Below, piece by piece: positions 8,315-16,614 of a DNA stretch of 45,069 bases (position 1 is the first letter of the stretch; each line of letters opens with the position of its first letter). Source of the stretch: Bacillus sp. 7884-1 (GTDB taxonomy: Bacteria; Bacillota; Bacilli; Bacillales; Cytobacillaceae); the NCBI RefSeq assembly GCF_002272245.1, contig NZ_NPDD01000213.1, positions 1 to 45,069 of the forward strand. Reading direction: 5' to 3'. The position numbers and the translations under genes are program-made. The notes beneath the pieces are model-generated. The model saw only the letters and a list, made by a program, of their open reading frames with translations, had not been told where the DNA came from and searched no databases.

Positions 8315-10060
8315 ATGACTAATTTGGATGAAATGATTAGGAAGTTTAACGAACAAAATTTTAAAAAGAATTTAGACCGCCGCAGCTTTCTTCATGGAGC
8401 CGGCAAAATCGCTGGGTTATCTCTTGGATTAACCATTGCTCAATCATTGGGAGGGTTTAAAGTGGATGCGGCTCCGAAGTTCAGCGAATATCCTTTTACT
8501 CTTGGTGTTGCTTCCGGCGATCCGCTGTCTGACAGTGTTGTATTATGGACAAGGTTGGCTCCGGATCCATTAAATGGTGGAGGAATGCCAGCTCATATCG
8601 TCCCCATTAATTGGGAGCTTTCCACAGACGAAAACTTTCGAAACGTAATCAAAAAAGGAACTGAACATGCTTCCCCTAATCTCGCACATTCAGTCCATGT
8701 AGAAGTGAGCGGCCTGAAGGCGAATAGTGTTTATTTTTACCGTTTCAAGACCGGAAATGAACTAAGTCCTGTTGGAAAAACAAAAACCTTACCGGCAGCA
8801 GGTGCCAGCGTAGCAAGCATGACGTTCGCATTCGCTTCCTGTCAGCAGTATGAACACGGCTATTTTACTGCGTACAAGCATTTAGCGAAAGAGGATTTGG
8901 ATCTGGTATTCCACCTTGGCGATTACATATATGAATACGGTACGAACGAGTATCTTTCACCAACGGGCAATGTCCGTGCCCACAAAGGTGATGAAATTAT
9001 CACAATTGAAGATTACCGTACTCGTCATGCCCAATATCGTTCTGATGAACACCTTAGGGCAGCACACGCTGCATTCCCGTGGGTTGTTACTTGGGATGAT
9101 CATGAAGTGGAAAACAATTACGCAAATGTCATTCCAGAAAAAGGCCAGTCTGTTGAGGCGTTTATCAAGCGTCGTGCTGCTGCGTACCAGGCTTATTACG
9201 AGCATATGCCTCTCCGCAGGTCGTCATTGCCTCACGATGGTGGCATGCAATTATACCGGGATTTTACATATGGCGATTTGGCGAACTTCTATGTTCTTGA
9301 TACACGTCAGTACCGAGATGACCAGGCGAATGGTGATGGATCGAAAGCTCATACGCCGGAATCCTTGGATCCAAAGCGCACTCTTCTTGGAACAGAACAA
9401 GAACAATGGCTCATTGGCAATTTAGGAAACTCAAAATCTCATTGGAACGTCCTTGCCCAACAGATTTTCTTTGCGCAGCGCAAATCTGGAAGCATCACAG
9501 CACCAAAATTCAGTATGGATTCATGGGATGGATATCCGGCTGCGCGTCAGCGGATCACTGATTTTGTTGCTGGCAGTAACATCAACAATGTTATCGTTCT
9601 TACTGGAGATGTGCATGCAAGCTGGGCTTCTAACCTTACGAATGATTTCAACAATCCTGAGGCTCCGATTTTTGGGGCAGAGTTTGTTGGAACATCGATT
9701 ACTTCAGGAGGAAACGGGTCAGATTGGCGTGCAGACACGGCCAAATCTTTGGCGGATAACCCGCACATCAAATTCTTTAATAATTACCGCGGTTACGTTC
9801 GTTGCCAGGTCACTCCAGAACAATGGCGTGCAGATTACCGTGTCGTTCCATTTGTGACTGAGCAAGGAGCAGATATTTCAACAAGAGCATCATTTGTTTT
9901 TGAGAAAGACCAGAACGGGCTCAAAGAAATAGCGGCTACAACAGTACCTTTGGGTATACAAATGTCTGCTGAAGTGGAAGAAGACCGCCACCGTGCCCAC
10001 GCTCGGGCGCACGAAAAGCAAATGGAGAAAAAGCGAAAACGCGAAGCTATTACGAATTAA
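8315..10060 (+). CDS. phoD: PhoD-type alkaline phosphatase/phosphodiesterase, Tat-exported
   Basis: This 581-residue enzyme releases phosphate from phosphate esters and teichoic-acid-type diesters outside the cell, using an Fe/Ca-type metal centre in the family. The N-terminus carries a twin-arginine signal (Arg22-Arg23 in DRRSFLHG, then a hydrophobic stretch to about 52). The PhoD N-terminal beta domain starts with FTLGVASGDP. The metallophosphatase core shows FASCQQYEHG, HLGDYIYEYG, WDDHEVENNY and LTGDVHASW. The length matches B. subtilis PhoD (about 580 residues). ATG 8315 has GAGGGG upstream. The C-terminus ends in an unusual Arg/His/Lys-rich tail (HRAHARAHEKQ onward). No tat genes are adjacent, unlike the B. 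subtilis phoD-tatAd-tatCd arrangement. Confidence 0.93.
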   Translation: MTNLDEMIRKFNEQNFKKNLDRRSFLHGAGKIAGLSLGLTIAQSLGGFKVDAAPKFSEYPFTLGVASGDPLSDSVVLWTRLAPDPLNGGGMPAHIVPINWELSTDENFRNVIKKGTEHASPNLAHSVHVEVSGLKANSVYFYRFKTGNELSPVGKTKTLPAAGASVASMTFAFASCQQYEHGYFTAYKHLAKEDLDLVFHLGDYIYEYGTNEYLSPTGNVRAHKGDEIITIEDYRTRHAQYRSDEHLRAAHAAFPWVVTWDDHEVENNYANVIPEKGQSVEAFIKRRAAAYQAYYEHMPLRRSSLPHDGGMQLYRDFTYGDLANFYVLDTRQYRDDQANGDGSKAHTPESLDPKRTLLGTEQEQWLIGNLGNSKSHWNVLAQQIFFAQRKSGSITAPKFSMDSWDGYPAARQRITDFVAGSNINNVIVLTGDVHASWASNLTNDFNNPEAPIFGAEFVGTSITSGGNGSDWRADTAKSLADNPHIKFFNNYRGYVRCQVTPEQWRADYRVVPFVTEQGADISTRASFVFEKDQNGLKEIAATTVPLGIQMSAEVEEDRHRAHARAHEKQMEKKRKREAITN

Positions 10061-10074
10061 TTTCGATAGAGTAG

Positions 10075-10110
10075 AAGAGTTCTGGGGAGATTACCTAGCA
10101 CTCTTTTTTT
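10075..10110 (+). terminator. Terminator after phoD
   Basis: AGAGT pairs with ACTCT, with an inner CTGGG/CCTAG stem, followed by seven T. It lies about 15 nt past the phoD stop. Confidence 0.75.
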
Positions 10111-10229
10111 GTATATTTAAGCTGGGTATATGTCATTCTTTTGTCATAGATTCTTCATCTTATCTTTATATCTTATACCTACAATCTATCTGTATCAAAA
10201 CAAAGACGATTATAGGAGGATATAACCAC

Positions 10230-10721
10230 ATGAACATGACACATTATATGGGCTTACTAGCAGATAATCAACCATGGAATCTGATTATTTTTATGGCCAT
10301 TCCGGTTATCTGCGCTGAAACCATTGCTGTTACGGAATTAGCAATTTTGTTTACTAGAAATCTAACTGGAAAATTAAGGTTGGTTAACAAAGTTACATCG
10401 ATTTTTGTAGGGTTATATTTCACTGGTATTTTTATTTACTTACTATTTAATGCTGTTATTCCTATTACATCCAAAGGAGAATGGCATGGGTGGATTGATG
10501 TAGTTGCTGTAGGATTTTACTTGCTAGGAATTATCCCATTACTGGGCATGGCACTTCTAGATTTAAATATTATTTATAAAAACAAATCACAAGAAGAAAA
10601 ATTAAAAGTCCATGCCATCTTTGTTGGTATGTTTCTAATCTTTGCACACATTGCCATGATTGCTGGAATGGTTGATCCAACGATCGTTTCTGACATGCCA
10701 AGTATGGGTCACGATATGTAG
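10230..10721 (+). CDS. Small four-helix membrane protein (DUF6803-like)
   Basis: A 163-residue integral membrane protein of unknown function. Four hydrophobic segments are visible: IIFMAIPVICAETIAVTELAIL, IFVGLYFTGIFIYLLFNAV (about 52-70), VVAVGFYLLGIIPLLGMALL, and IFVGMFLIFAHIAMIAGMV. The C-terminus is Met/His-rich (DMPSMGHDM), and with internal His residues might touch a metal, but that is speculative. I associate the pattern with the DUF6803 family from memory only. ATG 10230 has AGGAGG (10214-10219) at 10 nt. The reading frame stays open upstream into phoD, but that extension lacks a ribosome site and contains the phoD terminator. It is flanked by terminators, so probably monocistronic. 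Confidence 0.7.
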   Translation: MNMTHYMGLLADNQPWNLIIFMAIPVICAETIAVTELAILFTRNLTGKLRLVNKVTSIFVGLYFTGIFIYLLFNAVIPITSKGEWHGWIDVVAVGFYLLGIIPLLGMALLDLNIIYKNKSQEEKLKVHAIFVGMFLIFAHIAMIAGMVDPTIVSDMPSMGHDM

Positions 10722-10737
10722 ATCCTAGGTTATTAAC

Positions 10738-10775
10738 GAAAATCTCACCTGTATAAGTGTAAGGTGGGATTTTTA
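10738..10775 (+). terminator. Terminator after the small membrane protein
   Basis: AAAATCTCACCT pairs with AAGGTGGGATTTT, followed by further T. The stem shares its outer arms with the terminator after jetC (7960-7997). Confidence 0.8.
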
Positions 10776-10812
10776 TTTGTGAATGAAATCTCGTTAGTGT
10801 GCATGATTTAAA

Positions 10813-10826
10813 TGTTAACGTTAACA
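10813..10826. promoter_or_regulatory. LacI-family operator O1 upstream of uxaC
   Basis: A perfect 14-bp palindrome, TGTTAACGTTAACA, with the central CG typical of LacI-family operators. It lies just upstream of the -35 box. The identical site is repeated 65 bp downstream, so the two copies flank the promoter and could support repression by looping or blocking. It also nearly matches the cre consensus. Confidence 0.8.
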
Positions 10827-10833
10827 ATAATTA

Positions 10834-10862
10834 TTTACAATGTTTTTTAGATTTGTTAGACT
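10834..10862 (+). promoter_or_regulatory. Sigma-A promoter of uxaC
   Basis: TTTACA (10834-10839), a 17-bp spacer, then TAGACT (10857-10862). It lies between two identical operators, as expected of a repressor-controlled promoter. Confidence 0.65.
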
Positions 10863-10877
10863 GAAAATATAGAATTT

Positions 10878-10891
10878 TGTTAACGTTAACA
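10878..10891. promoter_or_regulatory. LacI-family operator O2 upstream of uxaC
   Basis: A second perfect TGTTAACGTTAACA, placed just after the predicted transcription start and 22 nt before the uxaC start codon. It is the probable target of the adjacent LacI-type regulator. Confidence 0.8.
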
Positions 10892-10913
10892 TTTTACATT
10901 AGGATGGTGCAAA

Positions 10914-12350
10914 ATGGAAAAATTTATGGATGAAAACTTTTTACTGAAAAATAAAACCGCTATCTCTTTATTCCACGATTACGCAAAAGACATGCCAATT
11001 ATTGATTACCATTGCCATTTAAGCCCGAAAGAAATCTATGAAAATAAGAAATTTAAAAATATTACCGAAGTCTGGTTGTATGGTGACCATTACAAATGGA
11101 GAGCCATGAGGGCAAATGGAATTGAAGAAAGATATATCACTGGTGGAGCAAGTGATTATGAAAAATTTCTTGCTTGGGCGAAAACCGTTCCGATGACCAT
11201 TGGGAACCCTTTGTATAACTGGACCCATCTAGAATTACAACGTTTCTTTGGAATTTATGATATCTTGAATGAACAAAGTGCCCCACATATTTGGGAAAAA
11301 GTAAATGCTAAATTAAACGAGGAAGGGTTTCGTGTCAGGGATTTTATTGAAAATTCAAAAGTCAAAGTTGTTTGTACAACAGATGACCCGATCGATAGCC
11401 TTGAATACCATCTAAAGTTAAAAGAAGAAAATGACTTTCCGGTTAGTGTTGTACCAGGTTTCAGACCTGATAAAGGATTAGAAATAAATCGAGAAGGCTT
11501 CATAGATTGGGTGGCTAAGCTTGGAGAAGTTGCTGAAATTGACATTACCAATTATGAAGATTACCTTGCTGCACTTGAATCACGCGTTCATTTTTTTCAT
11601 ACTGCAGGCGGCCTAGTATCGGATCATGCATTAGATTCTATGGTATATGAAGAAACGAGCTTTGAAGAAGTGGCTAAAATTTTTGCTAAAAGAATTTCCG
11701 GCAGCGGTATTTCTATTGATGCAGAAAAGAAGTTCAAAACGTTCACGTTAATCTATCTTGGCAAGCTTTATGCAGAGCTGGACTGGGCGATGCAGTTCCA
11801 TATCAATGCTCACCGTAACAATAATAATAGGATGTTTAAGATTCTTGGTCCTGACACCGGTTATGATTCCATTAACGACGACCAGATTGCAAAGCCGTTA
11901 GTAAAAATACTGGACTCGTTAGAGCAGGAAAACAAGCTTCCGAAAACCATTATTTATTCCTTGAATCCAGGCGATAATGTGGTAATAGCAAGTATCATTA
12001 ATAGCTTCCAAGACGGCAGGACTCCAGGGAAAATTCAATTCGGTACAGCATGGTGGTTCAACGATACAAAGGAAGGCATGCTCGAGCAGATGAAGGCATT
12101 ATCTTCTGTAGGTCTTTTCAGCCGTTTCATCGGAATGCTGACCGACTCAAGGAGTTTTCTTTCTTATACAAGACATGAATATTTCCGGAGACTGGTTTGT
12201 AATTTAATTGGAGAATGGGTTGAAAACGGTGAGGTTCCAAATGATTTGGAGTTACTCGGAAATATTGTTCAGGGAATATCCTATAACAATGCCAAAAATT
12301 ATTTTGATTTTCAGGAAGCAGCCATAGTCGAACATATTTCTAATAATTAA
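10914..12350 (+). CDS. uxaC: Glucuronate/galacturonate isomerase UxaC
   Basis: A 478-residue cytoplasmic isomerase that converts D-galacturonate to D-tagaturonate (and D-glucuronate to D-fructuronate), the first step of hexuronate use. It shows the amidohydrolase-like metal motif DYHCHLSPKE near residue 25, the family block WKWRAMR-like YKWRAMRANG, DDPIDSLEYH, MQFHINAHRNNN, and a C-terminal FSRFIGMLTDSRSFLSYTRHEYFRR. Length is normal for UxaC (about 470). ATG 10914 follows AGGATGG at a suitable distance; ATG 10926 is a weaker alternative. It leads a uxaC-regulator-uxaB-uxaA cluster much like the B. subtilis exu region and sits behind two operators. Confidence 0.96.
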   Translation: MEKFMDENFLLKNKTAISLFHDYAKDMPIIDYHCHLSPKEIYENKKFKNITEVWLYGDHYKWRAMRANGIEERYITGGASDYEKFLAWAKTVPMTIGNPLYNWTHLELQRFFGIYDILNEQSAPHIWEKVNAKLNEEGFRVRDFIENSKVKVVCTTDDPIDSLEYHLKLKEENDFPVSVVPGFRPDKGLEINREGFIDWVAKLGEVAEIDITNYEDYLAALESRVHFFHTAGGLVSDHALDSMVYEETSFEEVAKIFAKRISGSGISIDAEKKFKTFTLIYLGKLYAELDWAMQFHINAHRNNNNRMFKILGPDTGYDSINDDQIAKPLVKILDSLEQENKLPKTIIYSLNPGDNVVIASIINSFQDGRTPGKIQFGTAWWFNDTKEGMLEQMKALSSVGLFSRFIGMLTDSRSFLSYTRHEYFRRLVCNLIGEWVENGEVPNDLELLGNIVQGISYNNAKNYFDFQEAAIVEHISNN

Positions 12351-12426
12351 TAGATGAAAGCTGGCGGGGCAGGGCTGATAAGGTATAATGAATGAAAATA
12401 GTTAATGCAAAAGGTAGGTCAAAACA

Positions 12427-13425
12427 ATGGTTACCATAAAAGATATTGCAAAATTGGCCAATGTATCTCATACAACCGTATCAAGGGCACTAAATAACAG
12501 CCCTCTTATTAAAGAGCCAACAAGAAGGAAAATCCTTGAAATTGCCTCCCAGCTAAATTATACCCCTAATTACAATGCTAAAAGCCTGGTCATGCAAAAG
12601 TCGCATACGATTGGATTATTTTTAACAAGCATTAGCAATGGTACATCTGCAAGCTTTCTTGCAGATACAATAAAAGGTGTAAACAGTGTCATTAGCCAGG
12701 AATATAACTTGTTTATCCGTGGTATTGATGATTATCAGGATTATTCGAGTATTAATTCACAAAGATTTGATGGGATTATTTTAATGAGCCAAAGTGTACA
12801 CGATCATTCTTTTATCTATCATGTACTCCAAAAGAAAATTCCCCTCGTCGTGCTTAACAGAGAAATTGAAGAGGATTACATTATCAACATTCTTTCTAAC
12901 GATACAGAGGGTTCAAGACAAGCTGTGCAGTATTTAATAGATTGCGGTCATACAGACATCGCAGTCATTGAAGGAATTCCAAATTTTAAATCTACGCAAA
13001 TGCGTAAGAACGGTTATCTTACTGCGCTGATTGATAATGACATTTCAATTCAACCGGATTATTCCGTGAGCGGAAATTATGATATGGAAAGCGGTTATCA
13101 AGGAATGGAAAAATTACTGTCCTTGAAAAAGCCTCCGACAGCCGTTTTTTGTTCCAATGACGACATGGCCATTGGTGCAATGAATGCCGTGTTTGCTAGT
13201 GGGTTGAATATCCCAAATGACATTTCTATTGTCGGATTTGATGATATTGGTTTCGCCCAATATACAACACCAAAGCTAACAACGGTAAAACGGCCGGTTG
13301 AAAAAGTCAGTATACTTGGTGCGGAGAAACTCCTTTCACTTGTAGCAGGACAAGTAGAAAGAAACGAAAAGGTTTTTGCCAATACAGAATTAATCATAAG
13401 AGATTCTGTTAAGAAGAGAGGTTAG
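12427..13425 (+). CDS. LacI-family transcriptional regulator of hexuronate genes (ExuR-like)
   Basis: A 332-residue LacI/GalR-type repressor. The N-terminus is a classic HTH with hinge helix (TIKDIAKLANVSHTTVSRAL; then NYTPNYNAKSL). A periplasmic-binding-protein-like sensor domain spans about 60-330, with ICSNDDMAIGAM-like FCSNDDMAIGAMNAV and SIVGFDDIGFAQYTTPKLTTV. Lying between uxaC and uxaB, it most likely represses these genes and binds TGTTAACGTTAACA, with a hexuronate or a later intermediate as inducer. This function is inferred from position and operator symmetry. The position matches exuR in B. subtilis, but KdgR-type repressors look alike, so I give no symbol. The ribosome site is AAAGGTAGG. 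A TATAAT (12384-12389) in the 76-bp gap has no good -35. Confidence 0.9.
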   Translation: MVTIKDIAKLANVSHTTVSRALNNSPLIKEPTRRKILEIASQLNYTPNYNAKSLVMQKSHTIGLFLTSISNGTSASFLADTIKGVNSVISQEYNLFIRGIDDYQDYSSINSQRFDGIILMSQSVHDHSFIYHVLQKKIPLVVLNREIEEDYIINILSNDTEGSRQAVQYLIDCGHTDIAVIEGIPNFKSTQMRKNGYLTALIDNDISIQPDYSVSGNYDMESGYQGMEKLLSLKKPPTAVFCSNDDMAIGAMNAVFASGLNIPNDISIVGFDDIGFAQYTTPKLTTVKRPVEKVSILGAEKLLSLVAGQVERNEKVFANTELIIRDSVKKRG

Positions 13426-13451
13426 TTTTTACCTTTCTTTATGAACAAAAA

Positions 13452-13465
13452 TGTTAACGTGTGCA
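13452..13465. promoter_or_regulatory. Degenerate LacI-family operator upstream of uxaB
   Basis: TGTTAACGTGTGCA keeps the left half of the TGTTAACG/CGTTAACA palindrome but has a degenerate right half. It lies 23 nt before the uxaB start, in the gap after the regulator gene, and suggests separate control of uxaBA. Confidence 0.5.
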
Positions 13466-13487
13466 TTTTAGAAAGGGGTAAATATTG

Positions 13488-14951
13488 GTGCAAAGACTAA
13501 ATAATAAAATTTATCAGGAATATACCTCCTATCCCGAGAAGGTGCTTCAGTTTGGGGAAGGAAATTTTTTAAGAGGGTTTATTGACTGGCAAATACAAGT
13601 TCTTAATGAGAAGACAGATTTCAATGGAAGTGTAGTGGTAGTTCAGCCGCGAGGAAATAACAAGATTGAAAGGCTAAATATTCAGGATGGACTGTTTACC
13701 CTTTACTTACAGGGCATAAAAGAAGGTCAATTGGTAAATCAACATCAGGTAATCGAGTCAATCAGCAGGGGTATTAATCTATTTACGGATTATCCGGAAT
13801 ATATCAAGCTTGCAGGGACAGAAGATCTCCGATTAATCGTTTCTAATACGACAGAAGCAGGAATTGTGTTTGACACAACAGACCAGTTGCAGGATCGACC
13901 GCAAAAAAGTTTTCCAGGAAAGCTAACTGCGTTCCTCTATCACCGTTTTATAGCGTTTGCAGGTGATGAAAATCGCGGCTGCATTATCATTCCCTGTGAA
14001 CTAATTGAAAGAAACGGGGAAAAACTGAGGGAAATCGTATTGCAATATGCAAGCCTCTGGAACCTTGGGGATGAATTTATTGAATGGGTAGAGAACGCTA
14101 ATACCTTCTGTTCAAGCCTTGTAGACCGTATAGTACCGGGATTTCCAACCGATTCCTATAAAGAAAAAATTGAACAACTTGGATATGAGGATGAATTGAT
14201 GGTGGTAGGGGAGCAGTATCACCTTTGGGTCATTGAGGGACCTGAATGGATAAAAAATGAGCTTAAAGTTGAGGGAACAGGGCTAAACACACTGATTGTC
14301 GATGATTTAACTCCCTTCAGGATACGGAAAGTCAGGATTTTAAATGGTGCACATACAGCGATGACTCCGGTTGCTTACTTATCCGGTTTAAGTACGGTGG
14401 AAGAAAGTGTAAATAATGAAGAAATCGGCCGATTTATAAGAGAAATGATTGTAGAGGAAATAGTCCCAACATTAGAGGGTCCGAAAACAGAGCTAAGCAG
14501 CTTTGCAGATGATGTGATTAGCCGTTTTGCTAATCCATATATCAAGCATTATTTAATGAACATCGCACTAAACTCAATTTCTAAATTTCAAACAAGAAAC
14601 CTGCCAGCCTTATTGGATTATGTTGAAAAAAATAACAGCCTGCCTAAACGAATGGTTTTTTCATTAAGCAGTATGCTTTATTTTTATCGAGGAAAAAGAG
14701 GAAATGACGTAATAGAACTTCAGGATGATCCGGTAAATGTGCAATTCTTTAAAACTCACTGGGAAAAATTTGAGCAACATGAGCTTACTATGAAAGAACT
14801 CGTGAACGTGATCCTCGCAGAGAAAAGGTTATGGGGGATGGATTTGACCTCGATTCCAAATCTAGATAGTACCGTCTGTACAAACCTCCTTACTATCTAT
14901 GAAATGGGAGTTAAGGAAGCTCTTAAAGAATTGTTTGAAACATCTATTTAG
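13488..14951 (+). CDS. uxaB: Tagaturonate reductase (altronate oxidoreductase) UxaB
   Basis: A 487-residue NADH-dependent reductase of the mannitol dehydrogenase/long-chain polyol family, converting D-tagaturonate to D-altronate. It shows the family N-terminal VLQFGEGNFLRGFIDWQ, the SNTTEAGIVF block, FPGKLTAFLYHRF, CELIERNGEKL, and the catalytic region RKVRILNGAHTAMTPVAYLSG with the conserved Lys, Asn and His. The length matches UxaB. GTG 13488 is preferred because AGGGG ends 9 nt upstream and the N-terminus then begins MQRLNN, as I recall for Bacillus UxaB; TTG 13485 is the alternative. The degenerate operator upstream ties it to the LacI-type regulator. uxaA follows 15 nt later. Confidence 0.95.
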   Translation: MQRLNNKIYQEYTSYPEKVLQFGEGNFLRGFIDWQIQVLNEKTDFNGSVVVVQPRGNNKIERLNIQDGLFTLYLQGIKEGQLVNQHQVIESISRGINLFTDYPEYIKLAGTEDLRLIVSNTTEAGIVFDTTDQLQDRPQKSFPGKLTAFLYHRFIAFAGDENRGCIIIPCELIERNGEKLREIVLQYASLWNLGDEFIEWVENANTFCSSLVDRIVPGFPTDSYKEKIEQLGYEDELMVVGEQYHLWVIEGPEWIKNELKVEGTGLNTLIVDDLTPFRIRKVRILNGAHTAMTPVAYLSGLSTVEESVNNEEIGRFIREMIVEEIVPTLEGPKTELSSFADDVISRFANPYIKHYLMNIALNSISKFQTRNLPALLDYVEKNNSLPKRMVFSLSSMLYFYRGKRGNDVIELQDDPVNVQFFKTHWEKFEQHELTMKELVNVILAEKRLWGMDLTSIPNLDSTVCTNLLTIYEMGVKEALKELFETSI

Positions 14952-14966
14952 TAGGAGGCCGCTATA

Positions 14967-16460
14967 ATGAAGGATTTTCTTCAAATTACTGAAAACGATA
15001 ATATTATTCTAGCACTAAGAAACTTTAAGAAAAGTGAAACCATTTATCTTAATGGCAAGAATATACAAATAAAAGGAGACATCAGCCGTGGCCATAAAAT
15101 AGCGGTAAAAGATATTTATGAAAATGAGGATATTATTAAATACGGTTATCCAATCGGCCATGCACTGGGTCTGATTGCACCTGGTGAACATGTTCATACC
15201 CATAACACAAAAACGAATTTATCTGGAACACAGGAATACCAATACGTGTTTAAAGAATCTCAGAATCTATTTAAAAATGAAAATCGTACATTCCAGGGAT
15301 ACCGTCGGGAAGATGGGAATGTCGGAATTCGGAATGAATTATGGATTGTGCCTACTGTAGGCTGTGTGAACGGAATTGCCGAGAAAATTATCAAGCGGTT
15401 TGAGCGTCATGTTGGAGACATTAGCCCGTTTGACAATGTCCTTGTCTTAAAGCATAACTATGGATGTTCGCAGCTAGGAGATGACCATGAAAACACAAAA
15501 CAAATACTAATCAATACAGTAAAACATCCCAATGCTGGCGGTGTTCTTGTATTAGGTCTTGGCTGTGAGAATAATGAGCTGCCAGAGTTTAAAAAAGCGT
15601 TGGGTGAAGTGGATGAGGAGAGAGTGAAATTTCTGATTTCCCAAAATGTTACCGATGAAATCGAGGAAGGTTTTAAACTGGTAATGGAAATCTATGAAAA
15701 TGCCAAAAATGACAAAAGGGAGTCCGTTTCTCTTTCAGAATTGAAAATTGGCTTAAAGTGCGGTGGATCCGATGGATTTTCCGGCATTACCGCCAATCCA
15801 CTTCTTGGTAGATTCTCTGATTATTTAATTGCACAAGGAGGAACAACCGTCCTCACTGAAGTCCCGGAAATGTTTGGAGCCGAAACGATATTAATGGAAC
15901 GTGCTGCAGATGAAAAGGTTTTTGAAAAGATTGTGGATCTAATTAATGACTTTAAGGAATATTTTTTGCGTCATAATCAACCTGTTTATGAAAACCCTTC
16001 CCCAGGGAACAAATCTGGAGGCATTACGACATTAGAAGACAAGTCCCTTGGATGCACACAGAAAGCGGGAACGAGCATCATTGTCGATGTCTTAAAATAT
16101 AGCGATACACTTAAAACAAAAGGGTTAAATCTCTTAAGTGCCCCAGGTAATGACCTTATTGCTTCCACGGCGCTTGCGGCCACCGGCTGTCAGATGGTTT
16201 TGTTTACGACAGGTCGGGGGACCCCGTTCGGAACATTTGTTCCAACGATGAAGGTTTCAACTAACACACAAATCTATGAAACAAAACCACACTGGATTGA
16301 CTTTAATGCAGGAACACTGTTGGAGGATGGAGTACTACAAGAACAAGTGTTGAATGATTTTGTGGATTATATTATTAAAGTTGCCAGCGGCGAATTTGTT
16401 AATAATGAAAAAAATGACTTTAGAGAGATTTCAATTTTTAAGAGTGGAGTTACCTTATAG
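14967..16460 (+). CDS. uxaA: Altronate dehydratase UxaA
   Basis: A 497-residue iron-dependent dehydratase converting D-altronate to 2-keto-3-deoxygluconate. An N-terminal SAF domain (about 1-80, with GHKIAVKDI, IKYGYPIGHALGLI and GEHVHTHN) precedes the catalytic UxaA domain: GYRREDGNVGIRNELWIVPTVGC split over 100-125, NYGCSQLGDDHENT, LGLGCENNE, LKCGGSDGFSGITANP and GTPFGTFVPTMKVSTN. The conserved Cys and His residues fit metal binding. AGGAGG precedes ATG 14967. It closes the hexuronate cluster. The kdgK and kdgA genes needed next are not in this window. Confidence 0.96.
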   Translation: MKDFLQITENDNIILALRNFKKSETIYLNGKNIQIKGDISRGHKIAVKDIYENEDIIKYGYPIGHALGLIAPGEHVHTHNTKTNLSGTQEYQYVFKESQNLFKNENRTFQGYRREDGNVGIRNELWIVPTVGCVNGIAEKIIKRFERHVGDISPFDNVLVLKHNYGCSQLGDDHENTKQILINTVKHPNAGGVLVLGLGCENNELPEFKKALGEVDEERVKFLISQNVTDEIEEGFKLVMEIYENAKNDKRESVSLSELKIGLKCGGSDGFSGITANPLLGRFSDYLIAQGGTTVLTEVPEMFGAETILMERAADEKVFEKIVDLINDFKEYFLRHNQPVYENPSPGNKSGGITTLEDKSLGCTQKAGTSIIVDVLKYSDTLKTKGLNLLSAPGNDLIASTALAATGCQMVLFTTGRGTPFGTFVPTMKVSTNTQIYETKPHWIDFNAGTLLEDGVLQEQVLNDFVDYIIKVASGEFVNNEKNDFREISIFKSGVTL

Positions 16461-16475
16461 TCAGAGACTTAATAA

Positions 16476-16522
16476 ATCCCTTTTGAGTAGACAATCATAC
16501 AGTCTTTCAAAAGGGTTTTTTT
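16476..16522 (+). terminator. Terminator after uxaA
   Basis: CCCTTTTGA pairs with TCAAAAGGG, followed by seven T. It lies 16 nt past the uxaA stop. Confidence 0.85.
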
Positions 16523-16546
16523 GGTTTATTAAGCGCAAATCAACAG

Positions 16547-16582
16547 GAAAAAAAGATGCCAGGCTGGATTTCCTTAGCATCC
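16547..16582 (-). terminator. Terminator for the minus-strand ABC exporter gene
   Basis: Read on the minus strand, GGATGC pairs with GGCATC (stem extended by AAGG/CCT) and is followed by seven T. It lies about 30 nt past the exporter stop and forms a convergent pair with the uxaA terminator. Confidence 0.7.
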
Positions 16583-16614
16583 AATTTTGACTTATTAATC
16601 CCTTTGCTAGGCTA

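Noticed and set aside
8916..9857. Plus-strand frames of 169 and 134 codons inside phoD
   Set aside because: They are out of frame with clear PhoD motifs and have no ribosome site or recognisable domain.
9993..10229. N-terminal extension of the small membrane protein back into phoD
   Set aside because: It would cross the phoD stop and terminator; ATG 10230 has a consensus ribosome site.
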